Part shown: positions 5,478 to 7,773 of the stretch, piece by piece
Layout: every line of letters begins with the position of its first letter
Numbering within the stretch: position 1 is the first letter of the stretch
Assembly (NCBI GenBank): GCA_040755975.1
Contig: JBFLZY010000105.1
Coordinates: 1 to 7,773, forward strand
Length of the DNA stretch: 7,773 bases
Origin: JAIMBK01 sp040755975
GTDB taxonomy: Bacteria; Bacillota; Desulfotomaculia; Desulfotomaculales; Nap2-2B
Direction of reading: 5' to 3'
Translations under genes and position numbers: made by a program
Notes under the pieces: generated by a model
Told to the model about the DNA's origin: nothing
What the model saw: only the letters and a program-made list of their open reading frames with translations
Database searches by the model: none

Positions 5478-7773
5478 ATGGGTTCCCAGACCAGAGCTTT
5501 ACCGTTACTGCCTTTAAGGGGCGTGCTCGTCTTTCCCTACATGGTGATCCACCTGGACGTGGGCAGGGAAAAATCCATTCAGGCAGTGGAAGCGGCCATG
5601 ATGGGTGAGCGCCTGATTTTTCTCGCTACGCAAAGGGAAGCTCAAACCGATGATCCTTGTGAAGGTGATATTTTTCTGACGGGTACCGTGGCTGAGGTGA
5701 AACAGCTTTTAAAATTGCCGGGAGGAACCATCCGCGTGCTGGTCGAGGGGGTGGCCCGGGGAAGGGTCAGGAGATTTGTCAGGTTGACGCCTTTCTTTAA
5801 AGTAGAGATCGAACAATATACCGACGATCCGGTCAAAACTCCCGAAGTCGAGGCCTTGATGCGGAACCTGATTTTCCAGTTTGAGCAATATATCAAGCTG
5901 TCCAAGCGCGTTCCGCCGGATATGATGTCCTCCGTGGTGAACCTGGAAGAACCGGGGCGCCTTTGCGATACCATCGCTTCCCATCTGGCTTTGCGTATTG
6001 AGGAAAAGCAAGAGCTGCTGGAAGCTGTCGATATTCTCGAGCGGATGGAGAAGTTGTCCGGCTTTTTAGCCAAAGAGCTGGAAATCGTGGAGCTGGAACG
6101 GAAAATCAACGTGCGCGTACGCAAGCAAATGGAGAAAACCCAGAAGGAATATTACCTGCGCGAGCAGATCAAGGCCATCCAGAAGGAGCTGGGGGAGAAG
6201 GACGAAAGGGTGGCCGAGGCAGAGGAGTACCGCCAGAAAATCGCCGAGGCGAAACTGCCGAAAGAGGTTGAAGAGAAGGCTTTAAAAGAGGTCGAGCGGC
6301 TGGAAAAAATGCCCCCCCTGGCGGCGGAATCCACGGTGGTGCGCAACTATCTGGACTGGCTGATCGCCCTGCCCTGGAGCAAGAGCACCCGGGACCGGCT
6401 CGATATTCAGTTGGCTGAACAAATACTTGACGAAGATCATTACGGCCTGCAAAACGTTAAGGAACGCATCCTGGAGTACCTGGCGATCCGAAAACTGTCC
6501 AAAAGGATGAAAGGCCCCATTTTGTGTTTTGTAGGGCCGCCCGGAGTGGGGAAGACCTCCCTGGGGAAATCCATCGCCAGGGCCCTGGAGCGCAGATTTG
6601 TGCGCATTTCCCTGGGGGGCGTGCGCGACGAAGCGGAAATCCGGGGGCATCGGCGTACATACGTGGGGGCTTTGCCGGGCAGGATAATTCACGGGATGCG
6701 CAACGCCGGCTCGAAAAACCCCGTTTTTTTACTCGACGAAGTAGACAAAATGAGCATGGACTTTCGCGGGGACCCTTCCGCGGCCTTGCTGGAGGTGCTG
6801 GATCCCGAACAAAACAACAGTTTCAGCGACCACTATATCGAGATCCCTTTTGACCTTTCGAACGTGATGTTTATTACCACGGCGAACATCCAGCACAATA
6901 TTCCGCGGCCGCTTTTGGACCGCATGGAAGTAATCACCATTTCCGGCTACACGGAAGAGGAGAAGGTGCAGATTGCCCTCCGCCACCTGCTGCCCAAGCA
7001 ACTAGCCCAGCACGGTTTGGCGGTAGGGATGCTCGGTATTTCGGAGAATACAATCCGGAAAATCATCCGGGAGTATACCCGGGAGAGCGGTGTACGCAAC
7101 CTGGAGCGCGAACTGGCCGCCATTTGCCGCAAAGCGGCCAAGCAAATCGTCACCAAAAACGCCAAGAAAGTGCGGGTCACCGTCCATAACCTGGCGCAAT
7201 TTTTGGGCGCTCCGCGCTACCGGTACGGGGTGGCCGAAAAGGACGACCAGGTGGGCACGGCCACCGGCCTGGCCTGGACGGAAGCCGGCGGGGACACGCT
7301 GAATATCGAGGTTACTTTGTATAAGGGCAACGGGCGCCTGATCCTCACCGGCAAGCTGGGCGAAGTGATGAAAGAGTCCGCCCAGGCCGGGTACAGCTAC
7401 GTGCGGAGCAGGGCGGGCCTGCTGGGCATCGAAGAGGATTTCTTCGAGAAAAACGATATTCACGTGCATATCCCGGAAGGGGCCATCCCGAAGGACGGTC
7501 CGTCGGCGGGGATAACCATGGCCTGCGCCCTGGCGTCGGCCCTCACCGGCCGGAAAGTAAGGCACGAGGTGGCCATGACCGGCGAGGTAACCCTGCGCGG
7601 CCGGGTGCTGCCCGTCGGGGGAATTAAAGAAAAGGTGCTGGCCGCCCACCGGGCGGGCATTAAAAAGATCCTCCTGCCCAGGGAAAACGAGAAGGACCTG
7701 GAGGATATCCCGAAGAAGATCAAGAGCCAGCTGGAATTTGTTTTCGTGGAACATATGGATGAAGTTCTGGAAG
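5478..7773 (+). CDS. lonA: ATP-dependent protease LonA (3' end outside window)
   Basis: LonA is the soluble hexameric AAA+ protease that degrades misfolded and regulatory proteins in the cytoplasm. The visible 765 residues are nearly the whole protein; family members have about 775-810. The N-terminal substrate-binding domain (LPLLPLRGVLVFPYMVIHLDVG onward) covers roughly residues 7-200. A charged coiled coil follows, with the segment around QMEKTQKEYYLREQIKAIQ at about 215-235. Walker A is GPPGVGKT (353-360) and Walker B is VFLLDEVDK with Asp420-Glu421. The protease domain has Ser676 in PKDGPSAG and Lys719 in GGIKEK, 43 residues apart as in E. coli Lon (Ser679, Lys722). ATG 5478 is preceded by AAGGAGGTG (5464-5472) with a 5-nt gap. 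The frame is open to the window edge with no frameshift, and only the last few dozen residues are missing. It follows the paralogue lonB as in B. subtilis. Confidence 0.96.
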   Translation, partial: MGSQTRALPLLPLRGVLVFPYMVIHLDVGREKSIQAVEAAMMGERLIFLATQREAQTDDPCEGDIFLTGTVAEVKQLLKLPGGTIRVLVEGVARGRVRRFVRLTPFFKVEIEQYTDDPVKTPEVEALMRNLIFQFEQYIKLSKRVPPDMMSSVVNLEEPGRLCDTIASHLALRIEEKQELLEAVDILERMEKLSGFLAKELEIVELERKINVRVRKQMEKTQKEYYLREQIKAIQKELGEKDERVAEAEEYRQKIAEAKLPKEVEEKALKEVERLEKMPPLAAESTVVRNYLDWLIALPWSKSTRDRLDIQLAEQILDEDHYGLQNVKERILEYLAIRKLSKRMKGPILCFVGPPGVGKTSLGKSIARALERRFVRISLGGVRDEAEIRGHRRTYVGALPGRIIHGMRNAGSKNPVFLLDEVDKMSMDFRGDPSAALLEVLDPEQNNSFSDHYIEIPFDLSNVMFITTANIQHNIPRPLLDRMEVITISGYTEEEKVQIALRHLLPKQLAQHGLAVGMLGISENTIRKIIREYTRESGVRNLERELAAICRKAAKQIVTKNAKKVRVTVHNLAQFLGAPRYRYGVAEKDDQVGTATGLAWTEAGGDTLNIEVTLYKGNGRLILTGKLGEVMKESAQAGYSYVRSRAGLLGIEEDFFEKNDIHVHIPEGAIPKDGPSAGITMACALASALTGRKVRHEVAMTGEVTLRGRVLPVGGIKEKVLAAHRAGIKKILLPRENEKDLEDIPKKIKSQLEFVFVEHMDEVLE

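Noticed and set aside
7002..7754. Minus-strand open frame of 250 codons opposite the 3' half of lonA
   Set aside because: It is antisense to the intact Lon protease domain, with no family resemblance. It is a shadow of the real gene.

Overview
The window is a protein quality-control cluster, with every gene on the plus strand. It probably comes from a spore-forming anaerobic Firmicute (Bacillota) of the Clostridia, most like the Desulfotomaculum/Pelotomaculum (Peptococcaceae) group. I infer this from the gene order, from how closely ClpX and LonB resemble their Bacillus subtilis counterparts, from the strong Gram-positive ribosome binding sites, and from LonB itself, which is typical of endospore formers. 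The genus is an inference and was not tested by any search.

Layout: (1) 1-529, the C-terminal part of trigger factor (tig), whose 5' end lies outside the window. (2) 584-1171 clpP and 1196-2449 clpX, the peptidase and unfoldase of the ClpXP protease. (3) 2594-2950, a small retropepsin-like (clan AA, DTGA motif) aspartic protease. It is the one unexpected gene here, and a good intrinsic terminator follows at 3005-3036. (4) 2951-3462, a spacer of about 510 bp with no credible gene, rich in repeats and containing a 30-position imperfect inverted repeat built from 7-bp units. (5) 3463-5205, lonB, a membrane-anchored Lon protease, followed by a terminator-like hairpin at 5349-5380. (6) An extended -10 promoter candidate at 5415-5423, then lonA from 5478, which runs off the right edge.

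The products form a protein-fate module. Trigger factor receives nascent chains at the ribosome, ClpXP and LonA degrade tagged or misfolded cytoplasmic proteins, and LonB probably does so at a membrane. The aspartic protease has no assigned substrate. tig, clpP, clpX and the aspartic protease could be one transcription unit, because no terminator is visible before 3005. lonB and lonA look like separate units or later parts of a partly terminated one.

The spacers share small degenerate tandem repeats. An 8-bp ARAGGCAC family occurs after clpX, after the aspartic protease (inverted) and after lonB. A 7-bp GGAATTR family has run into the 3' end of lonB and encodes its last residues. A 7-bp GGACGTC family forms the large inverted repeat before lonB. 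These repeats and the embedded aspartic protease are the parts most worth a second look. The Clp and Lon genes look intact and conventional.
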